From Pyxidicoccus xibeiensis (GTDB lineage: Bacteria; Myxococcota; Myxococcia; Myxococcales; Myxococcaceae), in NCBI RefSeq assembly GCF_024198175.1, contig NZ_JAJVKV010000007.1, forward strand, positions 62,001 to 126,000: DNA of 64,000 nucleotides, written 5' to 3'. Shown here in pieces: positions 18,628 through 26,800 of the stretch. How positions within the stretch are numbered: the stretch's first letter is position 1; the number at the start of each line of letters is the position of its first letter. The translations under genes were made by a program, and so were the position numbers. The notes beneath the pieces are model-generated. The model did no database searches. It worked only from the letters and a program-made list of their open reading frames with translations, and had not been told where the DNA came from.

Positions 18628-20178
18628 TCAGGCTCGGATGACGGTGACCGGGCGGCCCGAGGGAGTCCGGGCCTGCTCGGCCCGGGTGCGCTCGGCGATG
18701 GACGGCTGGCCGGTGCGGCGGTCGAAGAGCACGAGCCAGCCGCCTGGCTGACCGAGGCCCTGGAGGTAGCCGTCGAGCTGCACCAGTCCTTCGGTGAGCG
18801 GGTCGGGCTCCCGGTCGCGCCAGACCTTGATTTCGATGGCCAGCGTGTCCTGGCCATGGCGCAGGCACAGGTCCATGCGTCCCTTGCCGATGGCGTACTC
18901 ACGCTCGAGGGTGCCTCCGCCGTTGACCACGCGGTGGAGGAAGGCCATCAGCACCAGGTGGGGTGCCACTTCGTGGTAGGGCGCGGTGGCCAGCAACGGC
19001 TCGCCATGCTGGCGCCAGAAGGCGAGGAAGGCGTCGCGCAGGCGCTCAGTGTCGCTGCGCCCGTCCGGCCGAAGCCAGGAAGGCTGGATGGAGGGAAGCG
19101 CTGCGCGCGAGGGAAAGGCCAGCTCACGAACGACGACCTCGCGGTAGATGGGATTGGCGACCTCCACGCCACCGGACGAAGCCAGCCGGATGAGTCCAAG
19201 GTCGATGGCGAAGCGAAGGTCGTCCGCGGGAATGGCGCCCGGGATTTCGCCCGCCAGCATGGGCTCGAGGATGGCGCGGATGCGCGGCTCACGCAGGCGG
19301 TCGGTGAGGCTGTCCAGGTGCGTCTCCTGGCGCTCGATGAGGAGCGCCTTGGCCCGCTCGATGTCGGCGCGGCGAACCGGCTGGGAGCTGTCTGGAACGA
19401 GCTCCTCGACAGCCACCTTCGCCAGGGCGTTGACGAGCCAGGGCTGCCCCCGGGTGAGCTCGAAGGCGAGGGCGAGCGCCTCGGGCTCGAATTGCTGACC
19501 GGTGTCCGCCGTGTGCTGTGCGTAGAGCTCGGCCACTTCATCGGCGGTGAAGTCCCGCAGCGTGAGGGAGCGGACCTTGATGTTGAAGGGACTGGCGGTG
19601 CCCAGGTAGTCCCGGTCACCGGTGGCCACCTTGTAGTCGCGTACGTCTCTCAGCCCGATGAGCGCGAGTGAGCTGGGGAAACGCTCGGGACGGCCGGAGA
19701 ATCCGCTCCGGAGCTGTCGCAGGATGGAGACCAGGACTCCGTTGCGGAGCGAATCAATTTCATCCAGGAAGACGACGAGGGGCCGAGGCGCGGAGGCAGC
19801 CCAGGCCGTGAGTGCGGAGCCAATCCGACTGCCCGGAGGCGCATCCTGGAATGGAGGAGGCAGCAGCTCGTCCGGGAGCTGGCCAATCAGGCTGTCGCGC
19901 CAGGACTCCAGCACGGCGGACTCCGCAGCGCCGATATCCTCGGGAAACGCGGCTCCCACCTCCATGGACACCAGGGCAGCCACGTACTTACCGCTGGCAT
20001 TGAGCTCCTGGGCCAGCGAGCGCAACGCGGTTGTCTTGCCCGCTTGCCGTGGCGCGTGAACGACGAAGTAGCCCTTCTGCTCGATGAGGCGCTGCACTTC
20101 CGGCAGCCGCCGCAGTGCCGGGAGCATGTAATGATCTTCCGGAGTGCAGGGACCAGAGGTGTTGAACCAGCGAGGCAT
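18628..20178 (-). CDS. AAA-type ATPase fused to a PD-(D/E)XK nuclease-like domain
   Basis: 516 residues from ATG 20178 (MPRWFNTSGPCTPEDHYMLP). The ATPase part has a Walker A-like APRQAGKTTA (about residue 42) and Walker B LVVFLDEID, with a winged-helix region after it (DFTADEVAELYAQHTADTG onwards). The last ~120 residues have the PD-(D/E)XK pattern: GKGRMDLCL, then LAIEIKVW, then QLDGYL. This AAA/PDDEXK combination is frequent in archaea and bacteria with uncertain function; DNA maintenance or defence roles are possible. It lies 46 bp downstream of the tail-anchored repeat protein on the same strand, so they probably share a transcript. Confidence 0.85.
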   Translation of the reverse strand: MPRWFNTSGPCTPEDHYMLPALRRLPEVQRLIEQKGYFVVHAPRQAGKTTALRSLAQELNASGKYVAALVSMEVGAAFPEDIGAAESAVLESWRDSLIGQLPDELLPPPFQDAPPGSRIGSALTAWAASAPRPLVVFLDEIDSLRNGVLVSILRQLRSGFSGRPERFPSSLALIGLRDVRDYKVATGDRDYLGTASPFNIKVRSLTLRDFTADEVAELYAQHTADTGQQFEPEALALAFELTRGQPWLVNALAKVAVEELVPDSSQPVRRADIERAKALLIERQETHLDSLTDRLREPRIRAILEPMLAGEIPGAIPADDLRFAIDLGLIRLASSGGVEVANPIYREVVVRELAFPSRAALPSIQPSWLRPDGRSDTERLRDAFLAFWRQHGEPLLATAPYHEVAPHLVLMAFLHRVVNGGGTLEREYAIGKGRMDLCLRHGQDTLAIEIKVWRDREPDPLTEGLVQLDGYLQGLGQPGGWLVLFDRRTGQPSIAERTRAEQARTPSGRPVTVIRA

Positions 20179-20224
20179 GGGCGGAAGGTAGCACTGCCAG
20201 CCGCATGTGCCATGTGGCAACGCC

Positions 20225-21457
20225 TCAGCCCGGCGGCATCCGCCCCAGGTACAGCCCCAGGACGAACGCCAGCACGGCGAGGGTGACCGCGAGCAACACG
20301 GGAACACCCTTCCGCCGTGCCTGGGTCGAGGGGGCAATGCGCACCGCCCCCACCTCTTCCGGGACGATGATGCGCACCTTGATGACGGCCTTGACGAGCA
20401 CCTCCTCCACGTCGGCGAGGAAGCGCTCGTACTCCTCGGGCTGCATCTCCAGGGGCTCGCCGTGGTGGGACTCGTACCGCTTCGCCGCGGCGTCGAAGTT
20501 GCGCAGCTGCGCCTCGCGCTTCGACACGTCCACCCAGCCGCACATGACCGAGGGGCCCGAGCCCTTCCGGGGCACGAGCGAAATCGCCTGCCGCGCCAGC
20601 TTCCCGCCAGCGGTGCTGGGGCCCTCGGGCTCGTCGATGCGCAGCACCCGGTGCGGCCCCCGGCCGTACATCTTCGACGCCATCGCGCTTCGGAACTGCT
20701 CCGCGAGCAGCGCGGAGTGGTTCGCGAACATCGTCCGGAGCGCCGGGGACTCGTCCTCGGCCGCCGCCACCTTGCCCTTCGCGGGCTCCAGCGGGCTCAG
20801 GCGCACCACACCCACCGCAGGCGGCGCCGCACCCGCCTTCTTCTCACCGCCACGGGCGAGCCAGCCCGCCGCCTTGCCGCCCTCCTTGCCTCCGCGAGCC
20901 GCCGCGGGCTTCGGGCTCATGATGTCCGTGCTGACGTCCATCGGTGCCTTGTGGCTCCGGACCTCCGTGCTCAGCTCCACCGGCGCCTTGGGGGGCCTGA
21001 GCTCCGTGCTGACATCCACCGGAGCCCTGTGCCCTCGGACCTCCGTGCTCGGGTCCACCGGCGCCTTCTGCCCTCGGACCTCCGTGCGGATGTCCGCCTG
21101 GGGATTGCGCCCCCGCACTTCGGTGCCGAGCTCCCCCGGCGGCGCGTCACGGCTCCCCCGGCCCGGAGGGGCCGGCACGCGCGCCCTGCCACCCCGGACG
21201 GGGCGGGCGTCCTGTGACTCCAGGCGCGTCTGGATGGCGCCCTCCTCCGGCTCGAGCGGCGCCATGCGCGTCTCTTCGGGACGGTAGGGAAGCGAGATGT
21301 CCCCCGTCGCGTCCGCATCCACCACCGGGCCCATGTGCGTCTCTTCGGGACGCTCGAGGAGCGGGAGGTCCCGCGTCGCATCTTCGTCCTCCTCCGGCGC
21401 GATGCGTGTCTCGTCGGAGCGCCCCGGATTGGCGGCCCTCCTCTTCCCGTTAGACAT
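20225..21457 (-). CDS. Tail-anchored protein with 13-residue STEVRxxKAPVDV repeats
   Basis: 410 residues from ATG 21457 (MSNGKRRAANPGRSDETR). The N-terminal part has three RPEETRMAP-like units separated by acidic DATGDISLP-type linkers. Residues ~120-190 contain five to six copies of a 13-residue unit resembling STEVRGHKAPVDV. The middle part looks disordered; a folded region with helical AALRTMFANHSALLAEQFRSAMASKM follows. A single C-terminal transmembrane helix (VPVLLAVTLAVLAFVLGLYLG) ends five residues from the stop, so the bulk faces the cytosol with the helix in the membrane. Family not recognised. Probably co-transcribed with the AAA/nuclease gene downstream. Confidence 0.75.
   Translation of the reverse strand: MSNGKRRAANPGRSDETRIAPEEDEDATRDLPLLERPEETHMGPVVDADATGDISLPYRPEETRMAPLEPEEGAIQTRLESQDARPVRGGRARVPAPPGRGSRDAPPGELGTEVRGRNPQADIRTEVRGQKAPVDPSTEVRGHRAPVDVSTELRPPKAPVELSTEVRSHKAPMDVSTDIMSPKPAAARGGKEGGKAAGWLARGGEKKAGAAPPAVGVVRLSPLEPAKGKVAAAEDESPALRTMFANHSALLAEQFRSAMASKMYGRGPHRVLRIDEPEGPSTAGGKLARQAISLVPRKGSGPSVMCGWVDVSKREAQLRNFDAAAKRYESHHGEPLEMQPEEYERFLADVEEVLVKAVIKVRIIVPEEVGAVRIAPSTQARRKGVPVLLAVTLAVLAFVLGLYLGRMPPG
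20922..21127 (-). repeat. 39-bp tandem coding repeats
   Basis: Five to six in-frame 39-bp units code the 13-residue motif of the tail-anchored protein. The conserved core, read on the plus strand, is GGACCTCCGTGCT. Unit number is likely to vary between strains. Confidence 0.7.
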
Positions 21458-21532
21458 GTGCGTCCCTCTCACGAGGAAGCATACTTCAAGGCGGCGCCCG
21501 CCCCCGTCAACGGACGCGTCGGCCCTCCGTCC

Positions 21533-23845
21533 TCAAGGCACCAGCAGGACGCGCAGGGTGCGCGCGTCGGAGCGGCCCCGGTCATCCACGGCGCGCACCA
21601 CGTACGTGCCCGGCCGTGCCGCCCAGTGCAGCGGCTCACCGCGAGGCGCGGTGCCCACCAGTTGCTCGTCCACGAACCAGAACACGCGGCGCACGTCCGC
21701 GTCCGTCACCACCGCCAGCGGCACCGTCTGCGGCGCGGAAGCGGACGCCCGCAGGTTGTAGTCCACCCCGTCCTCCGGCGTCGTGATTTGCGGCGGCGTG
21801 CCCTCGCTGGCGCCCTGCTCCAGCCCGCAGCTCGAGTCCTCCGGCGGCGGCACCCGGCGCGGCAGGCCCGCCTTCTGGAACAGGCGCAGCAGGTCCGACG
21901 GCCAGAACTCGTACACCTCCGCCCGGGTGCCCGGCCCCGGGGAGCAGGAGCGCAGCCCCGTGCGCGCGTCCACCCAGACCTCCCGGTGCACGTCGCACGC
22001 GCGGATGGGCGAGGTCCCCGGGATGAACCACGTGCTCACCTTCCGGCGGCAGTGCGGCCCGGGGACGCCACCAGACAGCGCGCACACGTGTACGCGGCTG
22101 ACGCCCGGAGGCGGCGCGATGCTCACGCGCCGCACGTCCGCGTCCCGCGAGCGCACCGAGTCCACCAGCTCGAACATCAGCGGCGCCGCCGCCGTCTGCC
22201 CCACGAAGGCGGGGTTGGACTCCCCGTCGAAGTTCCCCACCCACACCGCCACCACGTACGGCCCCACGATGCCCACGCTCCACGCATCCCTGAAGCCGGA
22301 CGAGGTGCCCGTCTTCCACGCCACCGGCACGGTGTCCCGCGCCCACTCGGGCCGGAAGGACTGCGCGGGCCGGGGCCCGCGCGACAGCGCGTCCACCACC
22401 AGGAAGCTGGCCTCGGCGCTCAGCAGGCGCACGCCCTCGTCGCGAGGAGCGTCCACCTCCACCCGCAGCGGCCGGAGCACGCCCGCGTTGGCGAGCATGG
22501 CGTACAGCTCCACCAGCTCCACCATGGACACCTCCGCCGAGCCCAGGGCCAGGGCCAGGCCGTAGTGCTCCTCGGAGCGCAGGCCGGTGACGCCCGCCTT
22601 GCGCAGCAGGCCATGCAGCCCGGGCGCGGCGAGCCGCTGCGTCAGCGCCACCGCGGGGATGTTGCGGCTGCGCACCAGCGCGTCCTCCGTGGCGACGGGG
22701 CCCACGAACTCGCCGTCGAAGTTCTCCGGCGCATACCCCCGGTAGCCCCCGGGCGCGTCCTTCAGCATGGTGCGCGGGTGCACCAGCCCCTGGTCGAAGG
22801 CGAGCCCGTAGATGAAGGGCTTGAGCGCCGAGCCCGGTGAGCGCTTCGCCCGCGTGCCATCAACCTGCCCGTCGATGGACGCGTCGAAGAAGTCCGCCGA
22901 GCCCACCGCCGCGCGCACCTCCAGCGAGCGCCAGTCCACCACCAGCGCCACCGCGTTGCGGATGCCCACCCCGCGCCGCTGCTCCACGTACTGCCGCACG
23001 TGGCGCTCCAGCAGCCGCTGCATGGACAAATCGAGCGTGCTCTTCACGCTGGAGCCCGAGGGACTGGCCCGCAGCGCGCGCGCCACGAAGTGCGGCGCGA
23101 GGAAGGGCAGGTCCTCCGGCGTGCGCACCGGCAGGGGCTGCTCCATCAACGGCCGGCGCTCGGCGTCCTCCGCGTGCACCTGGGCCCAGCGGTCGAACAG
23201 GTGCAGCCGCGCCGCCGTCAGCGCTCCAGCGTCGCGGCCCGGGTCCCTGCGCGCGGGGCTCTGCGGGACGACGGCCAGGGTGAGCGCCTCCGTCAGGGAC
23301 AGCCGCTCCACGTCCTTCGCGAAGTAGATGAGGCTGGCCGCGCCCACGCCTTCCACGTTGCGGCCGTATGGCGCCAGGTTGAGGTACGCCTCCAGGATTT
23401 CGTCCTTGGAGTACGTGCACTCCAGCTGGAGCGCCCGCAGCATCTGCAGCACCTTGCCCCCGGGCGTGCGGGACTCGATGCCGTAGCGGATGCGCGCCAG
23501 CTGCATGGTGAGCGTGGAGCCACCCATGCGGCGTCCGCCCGTGAGGTAGGTGCTCCACACGGCGCGGCCCAGCGCCACGGGGTTGACGCCGAAGTGCGTG
23601 CGGAAGTGCTGGTCCTCGTGGAGCAGCGTGGCCTCCACGAGCGACGCGGGGATGCGCTCCAGCGGCACCCAGAGCCGGTACTTCTCGTCCGGCGACAGGG
23701 TGAGCCGCAGGAGCCGGCCCTCGCGGTCGAACACCGCCTGCGAGAAGCCCAGCCCCTCGCGCACCGGCGGCCGGGGCACCACGGCGTACAGCACCGCGAG
23801 CCCCAGCACCGCCAGCAGCACTCCGCGCAACCGGCGGCGGCTCAC
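21533..23845 (-). CDS. pbpC: Penicillin-binding protein 1C (bifunctional glycosyltransferase/transpeptidase)
   Basis: 770 residues. The N-terminal helix (GVLLAVLGLAVLYAVV) anchors it in the inner membrane. GT51 motifs: LLHEDQHFRTHFGVNP, GRRMGGSTLTMQLAR, and the KDEILEAYLNLAPYGRNVEG segment. Transpeptidase motifs: SPGSALKPF (SxxK), SRN (SxN) and KTGTSSG. A C-terminal beta domain of the PBP1C type (from about residue 680: TPPQITTPEDGVDYNLRAS) completes the family architecture. It polymerises and cross-links peptidoglycan. The GTG start at 23845 overlaps the alpha-2-macroglobulin stop by 4 bp (GTGA), the same gene pairing as yfhM-pbpC in enterobacteria, where the two are thought to repair and protect a breached wall. 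Confidence 0.95.
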   Translation of the reverse strand: MSRRRLRGVLLAVLGLAVLYAVVPRPPVREGLGFSQAVFDREGRLLRLTLSPDEKYRLWVPLERIPASLVEATLLHEDQHFRTHFGVNPVALGRAVWSTYLTGGRRMGGSTLTMQLARIRYGIESRTPGGKVLQMLRALQLECTYSKDEILEAYLNLAPYGRNVEGVGAASLIYFAKDVERLSLTEALTLAVVPQSPARRDPGRDAGALTAARLHLFDRWAQVHAEDAERRPLMEQPLPVRTPEDLPFLAPHFVARALRASPSGSSVKSTLDLSMQRLLERHVRQYVEQRRGVGIRNAVALVVDWRSLEVRAAVGSADFFDASIDGQVDGTRAKRSPGSALKPFIYGLAFDQGLVHPRTMLKDAPGGYRGYAPENFDGEFVGPVATEDALVRSRNIPAVALTQRLAAPGLHGLLRKAGVTGLRSEEHYGLALALGSAEVSMVELVELYAMLANAGVLRPLRVEVDAPRDEGVRLLSAEASFLVVDALSRGPRPAQSFRPEWARDTVPVAWKTGTSSGFRDAWSVGIVGPYVVAVWVGNFDGESNPAFVGQTAAAPLMFELVDSVRSRDADVRRVSIAPPPGVSRVHVCALSGGVPGPHCRRKVSTWFIPGTSPIRACDVHREVWVDARTGLRSCSPGPGTRAEVYEFWPSDLLRLFQKAGLPRRVPPPEDSSCGLEQGASEGTPPQITTPEDGVDYNLRASASAPQTVPLAVVTDADVRRVFWFVDEQLVGTAPRGEPLHWAARPGTYVVRAVDDRGRSDARTLRVLLVP

Positions 23846-26800
23846 GGCGCGAGCACCGTCACCTTCGCCCCCAGCGAGCGCGCCCGCACGCTCCGGTCAT
23901 ACATGCCCTCGGCGAAGGCCGGCGGCATCACGAACTGGCCGGTGTTGGTCGCCTTGATGCGGTAGATGTACTCGGTGACGCTGGAGCCCACCTGACCGTA
24001 GAGCACCACCCGGTCCTCGCGGATGTCCACGTACTCCGGAGCGAACGAGGACTGCTCGCTGCCCACCGGAGGCACCCAGCCGCCCGCGACGGGCTCGGGC
24101 TCGCTGTAGTACTGCTCCTCGCCCTCCCCTTCGTCGGAGCCCTCGTCCCCCTCGGAGGACTCCTCGGATTCGGGCTCCGACTCGGACTCCGATTCCTCTT
24201 CGGAGGAAGGCGTGGCGGGCTTCTCCATCACCACCTCGAAGCCGCCCGGCAGCAGGTCGGTGATGGCGACCTGGGAGAGGGCGTCCCTGAGCGAGCGCAG
24301 CTTCAGGTGGACCTCCACCTCGCCGCCCAGCGGCACCTCGGTGACGACCTTGCCGTCCAGGCTCCGCAGCTCGCGCTGCACCTCCAGCTTCTGGAGGATG
24401 GGCTGCGTCGGCAGCTCCAGGTCGTAGCCCGCCTGCGTCACCTGGAAGAACAGCGGCGCCGCCGAAGGCCCCTCCACGCGGACGGCGCTGGCCTCGTCGG
24501 AGAAGTCCACCCGGGGGAAGAGCCCCTCGGGCACCGTGAGCGGGCGGAGCGTGTCCGCCACCTTCTCCAGGATGGCGGCCCCGCTGCGCGACGGCATCCC
24601 CTTCGCGCCCAGCGCCTGGGCATAGGCCTCCAGCCCCAGGATGGCGTACGAGGAGGACAGCGTGTTGAAGCGCTCGTCGAGGATGGGCTTCGTCATGTCG
24701 GCCAGCGTCTTGCCGCTGACCTCCTCGAGCTTCTCCGGGAAGTGGCGCGACAGCAGATAGAGCACCTGCGAGTCGTAGACGAGCCCGTCATAGAGGTACG
24801 CGTAGTCCGTCTGCTGCGGCGCTCCGATGCGGACCGACTTGAGGACGCGCTCGGCCTCCTTGTCCTGCTTGAGCAGCCGGTACGTCGCCGCCAGGTACGC
24901 GGCCGTCAAATCCTTGGGCCACTGCTCCGCGTAGTTCAGGTCGAGGAACTCGCGCAGGGAGGCCACCGTCTGCCGGGACACCTTGCCGTTGCGGGTGAGG
25001 ACGTAGTGCGCATACGCGAGGTTGCGCGCCTGGCCCAGGCTGGAGGGGCTGTAGGCCACCAGGCCCGTCAGCCACGTGAGGCCCCGGTTCAGCAGCTCGG
25101 GCGGCACCGGGAAGCCCCGCTCCTTCGCCTCGGTGAGGAAGTGCAGCGCGTAGATGCTCGGCAGCGTGGGCGCGTACGAGTTGGCCGCCCACAGCCCGAA
25201 GGCCCCTTCCTCGTTCTGCCGCGAGCGCAGCGTCTCGAGCGCGGAGGCAAAGGACACGTCGGCCACCTGCGGCCCCTGCCCCAGCAGCTCGCGCCGGCCC
25301 TTCAGCACCACCGCCGGGAAGGCGCGGCTGACGAGCTGCTCGGTGCACCCGTAGGGGTACTTCTCCAGGTACGTGGCCAGGCCGCGCGCCAGGCCCACCG
25401 GCAGCGGCGACGCGCTCACCTCCATCGTCCGGTACGCGCCGTACAGCTTGCGCGGCACCGGCAGGTCCGCCCTGCCGTCCTGGACGTAGCCGCCTGCCAC
25501 GGAGGTGAGGAAGGGCACCGGCGGCCTCACGCTCAGGTCCACCGTCTGCTTCACGCGCTCCTTCCCCAGGGACGCGGTGAAGGCGAACGAGCCCGAGCCG
25601 AGCACCTTCTTCGCCCGCACCCGGAACGTCGTGCTCGCCTCGCGCCCCTCGTCAATCTTCAGCGGCCGCTTCACCTCGTCCAGCACCTCCAGGTGCTCGG
25701 ACGTCTTCAGCTCCAGCACCACCTCCGCGCCCTTGCCGGAACCGTCCAGGCTGTTGGCCACCGCCACGCCCACGTTGAACTCGTCCCCGGGCGCGACGAA
25801 GGTGGGCACGCTGGGCGTAATCACGAAGGGCCCGCGGATGATGGCCCGCCGGCTCGCCGCGCCCACGGACTCCGTCCCCACGGCCACGGCCATGAGGCGC
25901 AGCTCACCGTTGAAGGAGTCGGGCACGTGGTAGGTGAGCGTCCGCTCCGTCTCGTCGATGTCGACGACGCCGGACCAGTACGCCACGGGCTTGTCCCGCT
26001 TGCGCTTGAACGGGTTCAGGTTCTTCCCGATGGCCGCCGCGCCCTCGTCGTCGCCGCCCATGGAGGACACGGCCCGGGACACGGAGAACTCCGGCAGCAG
26101 CAGGTCCAGGATCTGCCCGGTGCGCACCTCCAGCGCGCGCTTCTTGAAGTAGTGCGCCAGCGGGTCCGGCGTCGCGTAGCCGGCCACCTGGAGGATGCCC
26201 TCGTCCACCGCGAACACCACCGCCTTGCCCGCGCGGTTGCCGCGGTAGCGGATGCGGTACGGCTCGCCGGGGCGGGCCTTGTCCGCGCTGGTCAGCGTCA
26301 CGCTCAGCGCGCGGCTCTCGCGGCTCACGGAGAACGGCACCACGCCGTAGCTCAGCGGGCTCATGAAGATCTCCTGCGAGTCCATGGCGCGCACGAAGGC
26401 CACGTTGACGTACCCGTTCCCCTCCAGGCCCGGCGGCAGGCGGATGGTCTGCACGGTGCTGGTGGCGTCCGCCTTGAACCACTTCCAGGCGTAGACGCGG
26501 TCTCTCTCAATCGTGATGAGGCCCGCGCCCGTGTACGGCGCCTTGATGCTCAGCTCGATGTCATCGCCCGGCGCGTAGTCCTGCCGCGCGAGCTTCACCT
26601 CCAGCTCGGCGTTCTTCTCCAGCGCGCGGGTGAGGTTGGCGTGGCCCGCCACGGAATACTCCACACGGCTGAGCTCCGTGCCCTCCGCGTCCTTCACCAG
26701 CACCACGAAGTCGCCGGGCTGCTCGGTGGACAGGGCGTACTTGAAGCCGCCCTCGCCCAGCGGCAGCTCGCGGGTGCGCACCACGGTGTCGCGGCGGGCG

